Shown here piece after piece: positions 28,344 through 39,687 of a stretch of DNA of 64,000 nucleotides. A model generated the notes under the pieces. The model did not search any database. It was not told the origin of the DNA and saw only the letters and a list, made by a program, of their open reading frames with translations. Made by a program: the position numbers and the translations under genes. The stretch's first letter is position 1. Every line of letters begins with the position of its first letter. The stretch is from Tenacibaculum sp. 1_MG-2023 (GTDB taxonomy: Bacteria > Bacteroidota > Bacteroidia > Flavobacteriales > Flavobacteriaceae), in the NCBI RefSeq assembly GCF_030547425.1, contig NZ_JAUORH010000003.1, positions 124,001 through 188,000 on the forward strand. The letters run 5' to 3'.

Positions 28344-28583
28344 TTATTTGCTAAAAAGATGGTCTAATATGGTTTTAAAAGTTTTAAAACCATAATATAC
28401 AGTAAATAGTATTAATAAAACACCAACCACGAGCAAACCATAAGCAATAAAAACTTTAGGGGCTTCTTTAAAAGCACGTAAGGCTTTAAAGGCAATACTT
28501 AGTATTAAAGGAGAAATAATAAGCAAGCCTAAAAAAACTAAAAGCTTTTTTATACCAGTTTCAAAAGTAGTAGGTTTATTCAT
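28344..28583 (-). CDS. Small two-helix membrane protein (DUF6095-like)
   Basis: A 79-residue protein with two hydrophobic helices (LLVFLGLLIISPLILSIAF and FIAYGLLVVGVLLILFTVYY), with KALRAFKEAPK between. Its start overlaps the murQ end by 8 nt, so the two are translationally linked. I associate it with the DUF6095 family found beside murQ in Flavobacteriia, with moderate certainty. Function is unknown. Confidence 0.7.
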   Translation of the reverse strand: MNKPTTFETGIKKLLVFLGLLIISPLILSIAFKALRAFKEAPKVFIAYGLLVVGVLLILFTVYYGFKTFKTILDHLFSK

Positions 28584-29391
28584 TTGTAAATTTTTTTATA
28601 GCTTCACGAACATTTCCATATTTTTTTAATAATTCGCTAGCTGTCTTTTGGTCGATGTTTAATTCAGAAGCTAACATTTTTTCTCCTCTATCTACTAATT
28701 TGTTGTTGGATAGTTGCATATCAACCATCTTATTCCCTTTAACTCTTCCTAATTGAATCATACTGGCTGTAGATAGCATATTTAATACTAATTTTTGAGC
28801 AGTTCCCGCTTTCATACGAGAGCTTCCTGTTACAAATTCAGGACCTACAACGACTTCAATGGGAAATTGAGTGGTTAATGATAACGGACTATCTTGATTA
28901 CAGGTAATACAGCCTGTTACAATATCGTTATTATTGCATTCTTCTAAAGCAGAAATAACATAAGGAGTGGTACCTGATGCGGCAATTCCTACAACAACAT
29001 CTTTTGAAGAGATTTGATGTTCTTGTAAATCTTTCCAACCTTGGTTAGTAGAATCTTCTGCAAATTCAACCGCTTTTCTAATGGCATAATCACCACCAGC
29101 AATTAATCCAATGACCAATTCATGGGGAACACCAAAAGTAGGAGGACATTCACTTGCGTCCAGGATACCTAAACGACCACTAGTGCCTGCACCGATGTAA
29201 AATAAACGGCCACCTTTTTTTAACTTCAAAACAATTTGTTCTGTGAGTTTCTCTATTTGTGGGAGTGCTTTTTCTACAGCTAAAGGAACTGTTTTATCTT
29301 CTTTGTTAATATTATACAATAATTCAGAAATACTCATTTTTTCTAAATTATTGTAGTTAGACTCTTGTTCGGTTGTTTTGGTAAACTTCAT
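28576..29391 (-). CDS. murQ: N-acetylmuramic acid 6-phosphate etherase
   Basis: The 271-residue protein has the MurQ SIS-domain motifs: IGAGTSGRLGILDASECPPT and TGSSRMKAGTAQKLVLNML, and VGIAASGTTPYV between them. It removes the lactyl ether of N-acetylmuramic acid 6-phosphate to give GlcNAc 6-phosphate, recycling cell-wall sugar. Length is a little below the usual 300. The N-terminus is intact and begins with a short charged region. It heads an operon with a small membrane protein and the ATP-grasp protein. Confidence 0.93.
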   Translation of the reverse strand: MKFTKTTEQESNYNNLEKMSISELLYNINKEDKTVPLAVEKALPQIEKLTEQIVLKLKKGGRLFYIGAGTSGRLGILDASECPPTFGVPHELVIGLIAGGDYAIRKAVEFAEDSTNQGWKDLQEHQISSKDVVVGIAASGTTPYVISALEECNNNDIVTGCITCNQDSPLSLTTQFPIEVVVGPEFVTGSSRMKAGTAQKLVLNMLSTASMIQLGRVKGNKMVDMQLSNNKLVDRGEKMLASELNIDQKTASELLKKYGNVREAIKKFTNE

Positions 29392-29545
29392 GTTTCAAAT
29401 TTACTAATTAAAAATTTTAAGAAATTAGAATATGACGATTATAATTTTTTTGTGTCTTAACTATGAGCCAAGCAATGTTATGGGGGATTAAATAGTAATT
29501 CGGGGGACGTTATTGTTTAGTAATTTGTTTGGTTTATTTTAATAA

Positions 29546-29575
29546 AAAAGCAGGTGATTTTTGCCACCTGCTTTT
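29546..29575 (-). terminator. Terminator of icd
   Basis: An 11-bp stem (29546-29556 with 29565-29575) around an 8-nt loop is followed, on the minus strand, by T residues. Confidence 0.88.
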
Positions 29576-29596
29576 GAATTTTATATAATTGATTAA

Positions 29597-31843
<2,247 letters not shown>

Positions 31844-31861
31844 TTATATTTTGAAGTGACG

Positions 31862-31869
31862 CAAATTTA
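31862..31869 (-). promoter_or_regulatory. -7 element of icd
   Basis: The minus strand reads TAAATTTG, 40 nt ahead of the icd ATG. The -33 element is weak. Confidence 0.5.
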
Positions 31870-32489
31870 AGAATTACGGTTGAGTTTTTTGATGATAAAT
31901 TGTTATTAATTAGGGTGTTTTGCTACGAAATTGACAATTTAAATAGATGAAATAGAGGTTTTGTTATTAAAAACAAAAGCCATATCAAACAATTTCTTGT
32001 AATTGATATGGCTTTCTTGAAATAGTAAGGATGCTGACCTGTATTACTACATAGTCAAATAAAACTGCGTTTATGCTTTTTCCTTAGAAAAAACTACGTT
32101 ACTACTTCAAAAGAAACTTTACTTTATAAATTATGTCACCTATAAAATAAAAACTTCGATGTTTTTAAACAGATTAGTTAAGCTAAATAAAAACCAATAA
32201 TACTTATAAACTTATAACTAGAAAACTATAAATTATTAATAACTTACAATTAATCAAAAAAATTATGATGATTGTACTTAGCTTTAAGTATGTTTAAAAA
32301 CAAAATATATAAAGAACGTTACTTTAAAGGTTTACTTTTGGTGATTAATATAGTTAACTATAACTTAGATGTCACTTACTTTGTAAACTCTATTCCCAAA
32401 TATAAGGAATAATACTGTTTTTTTAGTAAGTTTAAGTGTTTTGTTATCAACAGTTTGAGGAAGTGTGTTGTTAACAAAAAGTGAATAAA
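31870..32489. other. Gene-free intergenic region with possible small RNA
   Basis: No reading frame longer than about 15 codons with an ATG is found on either strand between the icd promoter and the L19 terminator. The sequence is very AT-rich. It contains one strong hairpin at 31976-32015. Because rplS already has its own terminator, that hairpin has no obvious protein-coding transcript to end. Confidence 0.6.
31976..32015 (-). terminator. Orphan terminator-like hairpin
   Basis: A perfect 13-bp stem, AAAGCCATATCAA (31976-31988) with its complement (32003-32015), with a 14-nt loop, is followed on the minus strand by TGTTTTT. The nearest minus-strand gene upstream already has its own terminator about 475 bp earlier. 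Confidence 0.6.
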
Positions 32490-32518
32490 AAAAACACCAT
32501 GATATTCATGGTGTTTTT
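32490..32518 (-). terminator. Terminator of rplS
   Basis: A 13-bp perfect stem (32490-32502 with 32506-32518) around a 3-nt loop is followed on the minus strand by eight T residues. Confidence 0.9.
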
Positions 32519-32543
32519 ATTTTTTTTTGAGTAGAAGATGTTT

Positions 32544-32891
32544 TTAGTGTCTTCTTTCTTTAATTCTAGCTTTCTTACCAGTAAGACCTCTAAAGTAGTA
32601 AATACGTGCTCTACGTACTTTACCTGTTTTGTTAATTTCAATCTTTTGGATAGATGGTAAGTTAATAGGGAAGATACGCTCAACACCTACAGTACCAGAC
32701 ATTTTTCTAATAGTGAATGTTTCAGAAGCTCCACTTCCTCTTTTTTGGATAACAACTCCTCTAAAAAACTGAGTACGAGTTTTGTTTCCTTCTTTAATTT
32801 CGTAATATACTGTAATAGTATCTCCAGCTGTAAATTCTGGTAATTCGTTTCTTGTTACAAATTCGTCTTGAACAAATTTTACTAAATCCAT
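32544..32891 (-). CDS. rplS: 50S ribosomal protein L19
   Basis: A 115-residue protein with the L19 signature GVVIQKRGSGASETFTIRKM and VGVERIFPINLPSIQKIEI, plus the end RRARIYYFRGLTGKKARIKE. It lies at the 30S-50S interface. It is transcribed after trmD, a neighbour order conserved in bacteria, but a 122-nt gap with its own -7 element (TAAGTTTG at 32967-32960) suggests a separate promoter. Confidence 0.98.
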   Translation of the reverse strand: MDLVKFVQDEFVTRNELPEFTAGDTITVYYEIKEGNKTRTQFFRGVVIQKRGSGASETFTIRKMSGTVGVERIFPINLPSIQKIEINKTGKVRRARIYYFRGLTGKKARIKERRH

Positions 32892-32959
32892 TTTATTATT
32901 ATTTATGGTTGTATAAAAGCAACATTCACGATTTTCGTCAGAGGTTGATTTTGTGGCTG

Positions 32960-32967
32960 CAAACTTA
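32960..32967 (-). promoter_or_regulatory. -7 element of rplS
   Basis: The minus strand reads TAAGTTTG (TAnnTTTG), about 70 nt before the rplS start codon. No TTTG is found at the expected -33 distance. Confidence 0.4.
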
Positions 32968-33013
32968 AAGCTTTTCTTTTGATAAAAAAAATAAATAAAA
33001 CACTGATTATTAG

Positions 33014-33688
33014 TTAATCTAATAAATCTGGACGTATTTCTTTTGTTCTTTTATAAGCTTGTTCTGAGCGCCATTCTTCAATCTTAGGAAAGTTTCCTGA
33101 TAATAAGACTTCAGGTACTTTCATTCCTTCATATTCTGAGGGTCTTGTATATACCGGTGGCGATAGTAAGTTATCTTGAAAACTATCTGTTAAAGCAGAA
33201 GTTTCGTCACCTAAAACTCCAGGGATTAATCGAATTACAGCATCACATAAAACAGCAGCAGCTAATTCACCTCCAGTTAAGACATAATCACCAATAGAAA
33301 TTTCTTTAGTTACAAATTTATCACGTATGCGTTGGTCTACACCTTTATAATGTCCTGTTAAAATGATAATATTTTCCTTTAATGAAAGTGTATTTGCCGT
33401 AGCTTGATTTAGAGTTTTAGCATCAGGAGTCATATATATAACTTCATCATAAGTCCTTTCAGATTGAAGTTTTTCAATACACTTAGCTATAGGTTCAATC
33501 ATTAAAACCATTCCAGCACCCCCACCAAATTGATAATCGTCTATTTGACGATAATTACCAAACCCATATTCTCGTAGGTTATGAAAATGAACTTCAGCGA
33601 GTCCTTTATCAATAGCCCTCTTCATCATTGAATTTTGAAATGGACTTTTTATTAAGTCGGGTTCTACCGTAATAATATCTATTCGCAT
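33014..33688 (-). CDS. trmD: tRNA (guanine-37-N1)-methyltransferase TrmD
   Basis: The 224-residue SPOUT-class enzyme shows [19 protein letters not shown], the trefoil-knot SAM site [19 protein letters not shown], and [16 protein letters not shown] with [20 protein letters not shown]. It methylates G37 next to the anticodon of tRNAs to prevent frameshifting. Encoded upstream of rplS as in many bacteria. Confidence 0.97.
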   Translation of the reverse strand: MRIDIITVEPDLIKSPFQNSMMKRAIDKGLAEVHFHNLREYGFGNYRQIDDYQFGGGAGMVLMIEPIAKCIEKLQSERTYDEVIYMTPDAKTLNQATANTLSLKENIIILTGHYKGVDQRIRDKFVTKEISIGDYVLTGGELAAAVLCDAVIRLIPGVLGDETSALTDSFQDNLLSPPVYTRPSEYEGMKVPEVLLSGNFPKIEEWRSEQAYKRTKEIRPDLLD

Positions 33689-33717
33689 GCGGCAAAGATA
33701 GCTGTTTTAAAGGAGAT

Positions 33718-34578
33718 TTATTGCGGGAATATTTTTTTGAATTTTTTAGGAAGTTCTTTAGTGATAGTTATTTCTTCTTTACTAAAAGGATGTGTAAAAG
33801 TAAGCGTAGATGCATGTAGAAATAATCCTTTCCCTTTCATGATTTTATTTTCTAAAAAATAATCCTTGTCCCCTAAAATAGGATTGTTTATAATAAGTAA
33901 ATGTTTACGTAGTTGATGTTTTCTACCTGTTTTTGGGTTCAGTTCTACTAAATTCAAAAAATCAAATCGAGGAGACTCCACTGATTGTATAACTTCGAAC
34001 GAAGTAAAGGCACTTTTGTTATCGATGGGTAAATCAATTTCTCCACTTCTTCCCATTTTACCAATACAAATAGCATGGTATGTTTTCCGAATTTCTTTTT
34101 TTTCAAATAGTTGATTTAAAGCAATAATACTCTCAGTTGTTTTTCCAATGAGTAATAACCCGCTAGTTGGATAATCTAAACGATGAACAGGTCTTGGGCG
34201 AGTAGCATCAGGTGAAGTGCTTTTCTGTAAGTTTTGTACAAGTGCGTTGTCAATTGTAGCAAAAGAGTTACCACTTACTAAAATTCCTGCAGGTTTATAA
34301 ACTATAGCTAGATAATCATCTTCAAAAAGAATATCTAAAGGGAAATTAAAATGTTTTTTTTGCGAGTTTTCTTTTGATTGAAGTAACTCAATGGTTTCAC
34401 CTCCTTTAATGTATAAAGCGGTTGTGGTTGTTTTGCTATTAACTTTAATTAACCCTTTTTTAATGGCTTTTTTTATACCAGATTTAGTAGGAATAGTTTT
34501 GAAAATTCCAACAGCATACTCTTGTAACCGAATGGGGTTTTCTAATAGAGGAACTTTATGAGTTTCTTTTGAAACCAT
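33718..34578 (-). CDS. RluA-family pseudouridine synthase
   Basis: The 286-residue protein has an S4-like N-terminal domain (about 1-75) and the RluA catalytic domain. The catalytic aspartate is in RPVHRLDYPTSGLLLIGKT (HRLDxxTSG), and LNPKTGRKHQLRKHL is the conserved RNA-binding block. It isomerises uridine in rRNA or tRNA. The precise site cannot be read from the sequence. Its stop is 30 nt from trmD, and its start overlaps the stop of the gamma-glutamyltransferase gene by one base. Confidence 0.9.
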   Translation of the reverse strand: MVSKETHKVPLLENPIRLQEYAVGIFKTIPTKSGIKKAIKKGLIKVNSKTTTTALYIKGGETIELLQSKENSQKKHFNFPLDILFEDDYLAIVYKPAGILVSGNSFATIDNALVQNLQKSTSPDATRPRPVHRLDYPTSGLLLIGKTTESIIALNQLFEKKEIRKTYHAICIGKMGRSGEIDLPIDNKSAFTSFEVIQSVESPRFDFLNLVELNPKTGRKHQLRKHLLIINNPILGDKDYFLENKIMKGKGLFLHASTLTFTHPFSKEEITITKELPKKFKKIFPQ

Positions 34579-36257
34579 TAAAATCCTATAGCTTTATCAT
34601 CACCACGATGATCAGCACCACCTTCTAATTTTCCATTAGGAAGTATTAAAATAGCATCTACTTTTCCGATAATTGGTGAGTTGGTTTCGTCTAATTCGTA
34701 TCCAAGATTTTGTAAGTTTATTTTTACTTGTTTATCAAAACCTTTAGGTTCCATTTTAATCACATCAGGCAACCATTGATGATGAAAACGAGGTTGATTT
34801 ACCGCCTCTTGCATTCCCATACCAAACTCATGTACATTTAAAATGGTTTGTAATACAGAAGTAATAATTGTTGAACCACCGGGTGTTCCTATAACCATAT
34901 ATAAGTTTCCGTTTTTCTCTACAATAGTGGGAGTCATTGAGCTTAACATACGTTTTTCAGGTTCAATTTTATTAGCTTCAGCACCTACTAACCCAAACAT
35001 GTTTGGTACACCCGGCTTGCTTGAAAAATCATCCATTTCGTTATTTAAGAAGAAACCTAAGTCTGAACAATATAATTTAGAACCATAAGCTCCGTTGATT
35101 GTTGTAGTGGCAGAAACAGCATTTCCGAATTGATCAACGATAGAGTAGTGGGTGGTTTCATCACTTTCAACCATAGTAATACTTCCATGAGAGACATCGG
35201 TAGAAGAAGTTGCCTTTTCAAAAGAAAAATCATTCATTCGGTCTTTTGTGTATTCTTTACTAATAAGTGTTTCAACTGGAATTTTTACAAAATCAGGATC
35301 AGCCAAATAAAAACTTCTATCTGCATAAGCTCTACGTTCTGCTTCAGTAATTACCTGCATAGTTTTTGTTGAATTATGACCGTATTTGTCTAAATCAAAA
35401 GGTTCAATTCCATTCATTATTTGTGCTAAACAAATTCCTCCGCTAGCAGGTGGAGACATAGAAATAATTCGTAAATCGTCGTAGGTAAAAGTAATCGGAG
35501 TTCTCCATTTAGCTTCGTATTTAGCCAAATCCTCTTCATTTATAATTCCACCATTCGACTGCATAAAAGCAACGAGACGTTTGGCGGTTTCACCTTTGTA
35601 AAATTCATCTCTACCATTTTGTGAAATACGTTCTAAAGTTGAAGCTAAAGCAAGATATTTGATAGTGTCTCCTTTTTTCCAAAGTTTATCAAAAAGAATA
35701 GAGTCTTTATTTACTTTTAAAAAATAATGTTGATATTTTTTTATGCGGTCTTCTTGTTTTTGAGTAACTACAACGCCTTTTTTAGCTAAAGCTATGACTG
35801 GTTTTAAAATTTCTTGAATAGGTAATGAACCAAACTTTTTATGTGTGGCAAAAACACCAGCTACTGTTCCTGGAACCCCTACTGCCATAGCGCCTAAAGT
35901 ACTTTTATTTTCAATTACATTTCCTAAGCTATCTAAATACATGTCTTTATGAGCGGCAAGTGGAGCTTTTTCACGATAATCTAATGCACCGATTTCTCCT
36001 GTGCCTTGTCGATAAACCATAAATCCACCACCACCAAGATTTCCAGCATAAGGGTAAGCGACTGCTAATGCTAGTTCGGTAGCAACCATGGCATCAAAAG
36101 CGTTACCACCTTTTTGTAAAATATCTGAACCAATTTTTGAAGCCTCTTTGCGGGCAGAAACAACCATGGCTTTTTCGGTAACTGTACCTACAATTTTTCT
36201 CTTCTTACAACTGTATAATACTGTGAGTATTGAAAAAAATAAGAGTGCTTTTTTCAT
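34578..36257 (-). CDS. ggt: Gamma-glutamyltransferase, lipoprotein
   Basis: The 559-residue protein has a lipoprotein signal (VLYSC, Cys17). The catalytic threonine of the N-terminal nucleophile hydrolase fold is in SDETTHYSIVDQFGNAVS, at the expected autoprocessing site. Family blocks GGGGFMVYRQ, SMTPTIVEKNG and GTPGGSTIITSVLQ are also present. It cleaves the gamma-glutamyl bond of glutathione and related peptides in the periplasm. It sits between the pseudouridine-synthase gene and acpH. Confidence 0.95.
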   Translation of the reverse strand: MKKALLFFSILTVLYSCKKRKIVGTVTEKAMVVSARKEASKIGSDILQKGGNAFDAMVATELALAVAYPYAGNLGGGGFMVYRQGTGEIGALDYREKAPLAAHKDMYLDSLGNVIENKSTLGAMAVGVPGTVAGVFATHKKFGSLPIQEILKPVIALAKKGVVVTQKQEDRIKKYQHYFLKVNKDSILFDKLWKKGDTIKYLALASTLERISQNGRDEFYKGETAKRLVAFMQSNGGIINEEDLAKYEAKWRTPITFTYDDLRIISMSPPASGGICLAQIMNGIEPFDLDKYGHNSTKTMQVITEAERRAYADRSFYLADPDFVKIPVETLISKEYTKDRMNDFSFEKATSSTDVSHGSITMVESDETTHYSIVDQFGNAVSATTTINGAYGSKLYCSDLGFFLNNEMDDFSSKPGVPNMFGLVGAEANKIEPEKRMLSSMTPTIVEKNGNLYMVIGTPGGSTIITSVLQTILNVHEFGMGMQEAVNQPRFHHQWLPDVIKMEPKGFDKQVKINLQNLGYELDETNSPIIGKVDAILILPNGKLEGGADHRGDDKAIGF

Positions 36258-36263
36258 GTTTTG

Positions 36264-36851
36264 TTAACTTAGTTCTTTTAGTTTTTGATGCGAGAATGCA
36301 CGGAGGTCTTCAAAAAAAGTAGTGAAATCGTTTTCGAAAATTTGATAATTTTCTAGTAAGTCTTCCGTAGCTAAGTTCATTTTTGATTTTCCATCAGTAC
36401 GCCTATTCATACCATTTAAAACCTCTTGAATTCCTTTGGCAAATTGATAATTGTATAACCAATTATATTGTACCATATAAGGAAGCATTTCTTGTGTTCT
36501 TTCAGGAAGACTATCAATATTTTCTTGAAGTAATTTATATACAGAATTTACATATATATTTAACGGAATTTGAGAATAGTTTCTCCAGTTTTTGGCTAAA
36601 TAATGATCGTAAAAAATATCGATAATTACACCATCGTAGTGTCGATAGCGTTCATGTAAGCGTCGTTTGCTTATTCTAACAATTTTATGCGCATCTGTAT
36701 ACGTATCAATTTCTCGATGCAATAAAATGCCTTTTTGAATATCTTCATGAAAGTGAGAAAACTTATTGCCTTTCACGTGGTCTGCTATAAAGTTACCAAT
36801 CATGATGTTTGTGTTATCTTCAGAAAGGTATAAGTGCGCTAAAAAATTCAT
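36264..36851 (-). CDS. acpH: ACP phosphodiesterase (AcpH, DUF479)
   Basis: From the ATG at 36851 the product has 195 residues. The AcpH motifs are NFLAHLYLSEDN, MIGNFIADHVKGNKF, ILLHREIDTYTDAH and GVIIDIFYDHYLAKNW, which carry the metal-binding His and Asp residues of an HD-like helix bundle. The enzyme removes the 4'-phosphopantetheine group from acyl carrier protein. The longer in-frame start at 36878 is not supported. It is 6 nt upstream of ggt. Confidence 0.88.
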   Translation of the reverse strand: MNFLAHLYLSEDNTNIMIGNFIADHVKGNKFSHFHEDIQKGILLHREIDTYTDAHKIVRISKRRLHERYRHYDGVIIDIFYDHYLAKNWRNYSQIPLNIYVNSVYKLLQENIDSLPERTQEMLPYMVQYNWLYNYQFAKGIQEVLNGMNRRTDGKSKMNLATEDLLENYQIFENDFTTFFEDLRAFSHQKLKELS

Positions 36852-36915
36852 TTTATAAATGTAAACAAAAAACCACAACTGTACAGTTGTGGTCTTAAAG
36901 TTTATGTATAAGTTT

Positions 36916-38379
36916 TTAATTCTTTACAGGAGTGTTCTTTAAAATTTCTAATAAAAACTTCCAGAATTTTTGTGTTGATGATATCTGTGCACGCTCATCA
37001 GGTGAGTGAGCCCCTTTAATATTAGGTCCAAAAGAAACCATATCCATTTCTGGGTAGTTTTGACCTAAAATACCACACTCTAAACCTGCGTGACATGCTG
37101 CTACATGTGGTTTATCGTTGTGTAGTTCTTCGTATAATTTTGTAACTGTTTTTAATATTTCAGAATTTACATTGGGTAGCCAACCAGGGTAAGAGCCTGA
37201 AAACTCTACATCAAAACCAGCTAATTCAAAAGATGAACGTAATGAGTTAGCTAAATCCCATTTATTAGTTTCGGAAGAAGAACGAGTTAAACAACCAATT
37301 TTAATAGCTCCGTCTTTTACAATAATACGAGCAATATTATTTGAAGTTTCTACTAATCCATCTATATCTGGACTCATACGGTATACTCCGTTTAAAGCAG
37401 CATAAATTGCCTTAATTAAACCTTCTTGAACACCTAAATCCATCACGGTTTTAGGAGTGTCAACTTCTTTTAATTCAATAGTAAGGTTAGGTTCTAATGT
37501 TGAAAACTCAGCTTTAATATTGTTAATAAGCTCATGTATTTCAAATAAGAAAGGTTCTTTAGAAACAGCATCAATAACTACAGTAGAAAAGCTTTCACGA
37601 GGAATGGCATTACGTAAGCTACCTCCGTTAATTTCAGCAACACGTAATCCGAAGTTGGTAAACCCGTCAAATAATAAACGGTTCATTATTTTATTAGCGT
37701 TTCCTAAACCTTTAATAATATCCATTCCTGAGTGACCTCCATTTAACCCAGTAACAGAAATTTCATAAGCGATGGTGTTTTCAGGAGTAGTTTCTTCATT
37801 ATAACTTCTAGTTGCAGTAACATCTACACCACCAGCACATCCCATTCCTATTTCATCATCTTCTTCAGTATCTAGGTTTAATAAAATTTCACCTTGTAAT
37901 AAACCACCTTCAAGTCCCATAGCACCTGTCATGCCTGTTTCTTCATCAATTGTAAACAAGGCTTCGATAGCAGGATGAGCAATGTCAGTAGATTCTAAAA
38001 CTCCCATAATAGCAGCAACACCTAAACCGTTGTCGGCTCCTAATGTAGTTCCGTCAGCTTTAACCCAATCACCATCTACAAACATTTTAATTCCTTCGGT
38101 GTCAAAATCAAAAACAGTATCAGTATTTTTTTGATGGACCATATCTAAATGGCTTTGCATAACGACTGTTTTTCTGTCTTCCATTCCAGTTGAAGCAGGC
38201 TTACGAATAATTACATTCCCTACGTTGTCAACCATAGTTTCAAGATTTAGGTTCTTACCGAAATCTACCATAAACTGTATTACTCTTTCTTCTTTTTTAG
38301 AAGGGCGAGGTACAGCGTTTAAGTCGGCAAAGTTTTTCCAAACAGCTTTTGGTTCTAGGTTTCTTATCTCTGAATTCAT
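36916..38379 (-). CDS. pepD: Aminoacyl-histidine dipeptidase PepD
   Basis: From the ATG at 38379 the protein has 487 residues, the length of E. coli PepD. An in-frame extension to 38637 crosses recR and has no family similarity. Zinc and catalytic motifs are MQSHLDMVHQKN, TTLGADNGLGVAAIMG, TIDEETGMTGAMGLEGG and GLNGGHSGMDI, as in peptidase family M20C. It hydrolyses Xaa-His and other dipeptides in the cytosol. Divergent from recR. Confidence 0.95.
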   Translation of the reverse strand: MNSEIRNLEPKAVWKNFADLNAVPRPSKKEERVIQFMVDFGKNLNLETMVDNVGNVIIRKPASTGMEDRKTVVMQSHLDMVHQKNTDTVFDFDTEGIKMFVDGDWVKADGTTLGADNGLGVAAIMGVLESTDIAHPAIEALFTIDEETGMTGAMGLEGGLLQGEILLNLDTEEDDEIGMGCAGGVDVTATRSYNEETTPENTIAYEISVTGLNGGHSGMDIIKGLGNANKIMNRLLFDGFTNFGLRVAEINGGSLRNAIPRESFSTVVIDAVSKEPFLFEIHELINNIKAEFSTLEPNLTIELKEVDTPKTVMDLGVQEGLIKAIYAALNGVYRMSPDIDGLVETSNNIARIIVKDGAIKIGCLTRSSSETNKWDLANSLRSSFELAGFDVEFSGSYPGWLPNVNSEILKTVTKLYEELHNDKPHVAACHAGLECGILGQNYPEMDMVSFGPNIKGAHSPDERAQISSTQKFWKFLLEILKNTPVKN

Positions 38380-38449
38380 GTGAATTGAAGTTTTAATTTT
38401 AAAGCTACGAAGATACTTAATCCTTATCGAAAAATTGTAAATTCGCAGC

Positions 38450-39067
38450 ATGGATTTTTCATCAAAATTATTAGAAAATGCAGTAAATGAAGTAAGTCGA
38501 TTGCCAGGAATTGGTAAGCGTACAGCACTTCGTTTGGTGTTACATTTATTAAAACAACCGAAAGAGAACACGAAGTATTTAGCAGAGGCTTTAACGCATT
38601 TGCGTAACGATGTAAAATCATGTAAAAAGTGCCACAATATTTCAGATACAGTGTTATGTGATATTTGTAGTAATCCGAAGAGAAATGCAGAGATTGTATG
38701 TGTGGTAGAAGATATTCGTGATGTAATGGCGATTGAAAATACAGCACAATATAGAGGTTTGTATCATGTGTTAGGTGGAAAGATTTCTCCTATTGAAGGA
38801 ATTGGTCCTCAGAACCTACAAATAGAATCACTAGTAGAAAAGGTAAAAGAAGGTGAGATAAAAGAACTGATTTTTGCGTTGAGTTCTACGATGGAAGGAG
38901 ATACCACCAATTTTTATATTTATAAGCAGATAGAACAATGGGGAATAAAAACGTCAACAATAGCTAGAGGAATTTCGGTAGGAGACGAGTTAGAATATGC
39001 AGATGAAGTTACTTTGGGAAGAAGTATTGTGAATAGAATACCGTTTGAGCAGTCGATAAAAGGGTAA
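38450..39067 (+). CDS. recR: Recombination mediator RecR
   Basis: The 205-residue protein has the helix-hairpin-helix region [17 protein letters not shown], the C4 zinc finger [16 protein letters not shown] and a Toprim domain ([30 protein letters not shown]), ending in the Walker-B-like part [20 protein letters not shown]. It acts with RecF/RecO in loading RecA at gaps. Single-gene unit, followed by a terminator. Confidence 0.97.
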   Translation: MDFSSKLLENAVNEVSRLPGIGKRTALRLVLHLLKQPKENTKYLAEALTHLRNDVKSCKKCHNISDTVLCDICSNPKRNAEIVCVVEDIRDVMAIENTAQYRGLYHVLGGKISPIEGIGPQNLQIESLVEKVKEGEIKELIFALSSTMEGDTTNFYIYKQIEQWGIKTSTIARGISVGDELEYADEVTLGRSIVNRIPFEQSIKG

Positions 39068-39134
39068 AAAAGAGACTGTTCAAAAGTAAGAGTAGAAATA
39101 AAAGTTTTCTGTTAACTATGTCTTTTTTAATCAA

Positions 39135-39171
39135 AAAAGCTCTGTTTTTTTGATTAAAAAACAGAGCTTTT
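39135..39171. terminator. Bidirectional terminator after recR
   Basis: A 16-bp stem (39135-39150 with 39156-39171) around TGATT, with A- and T-rich ends. It lies between recR and the convergent lipoprotein gene. Confidence 0.88.
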
Positions 39172-39214
39172 ATAGAAGAATTAAATTTTGTTGTAGAAGT
39201 CCTTGTAAGAATTT

Positions 39215-39616
39215 TTACTTTTTCTTGAAGGTAGTGATAGCGGTTGTTGTTCCGTCAGGTGTATCTTCAGTAAATATTTCTTGATAGGTGTTGTTGTCTT
39301 TAAGTAATATTTTGCTTGATTCATCATCTCCTTCTCCTAAAGTTGTGTAATTATTATTGCCTTTATTAGTCCATGTTCCTTTAAACGTTTCTTCAGTAAG
39401 ACAAGTGTTCTCTCCGTTGTAATAAGAATAAGTAGCTGTAAATGTACCATTTTGAGAGAATTTGATTGTTGTGTTTTTTTCACAATCATTAACTTCTTGC
39501 TCATTTATAGAAAACTTATACCAAGTTCCTACTATAGGGTCTAAATTGTTTTCGTCGTCAGAAGAACAAGCTAATAAGCTAAACAAAGCAATTGTTAAAA
39601 CTAAAATTTTTTTCAT
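39215..39616 (-). CDS. Lipocalin-like small lipoprotein
   Basis: A 133-residue protein with a lipoprotein signal (LLACSS, Cys17). The mature part begins VGTWYKFSINEQEV-like (seen as IVGTWYKFSINEQEV) and continues with TIKFSQNGTFTATYSYYN and ETFKGTWTNKGNN, the strand pattern of lipocalin-like proteins of Bacteroidota. Two further Cys (in NDCEKN and NTCLTE) could form a disulfide. Ligand unknown. Confidence 0.8.
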   Translation of the reverse strand: MKKILVLTIALFSLLACSSDDENNLDPIVGTWYKFSINEQEVNDCEKNTTIKFSQNGTFTATYSYYNGENTCLTEETFKGTWTNKGNNNYTTLGEGDDESSKILLKDNNTYQEIFTEDTPDGTTTAITTFKKK

Positions 39617-39687
39617 AGTTAAATGTGATTTAATTTGAGGTTTATAATTTGCGGCGAAACTAGTAAAGTTATTTGTTATAAAAAAAA

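Noticed and set aside
32471..32686. 71-residue open frame overlapping rplS
   Set aside because: It is a shadow frame that reads through the rplS end and its terminator.
36916..38637. 573-residue version of PepD
   Set aside because: The first 86 codons overlap recR antisense and have no family similarity. The ATG at 38379 gives the usual length.
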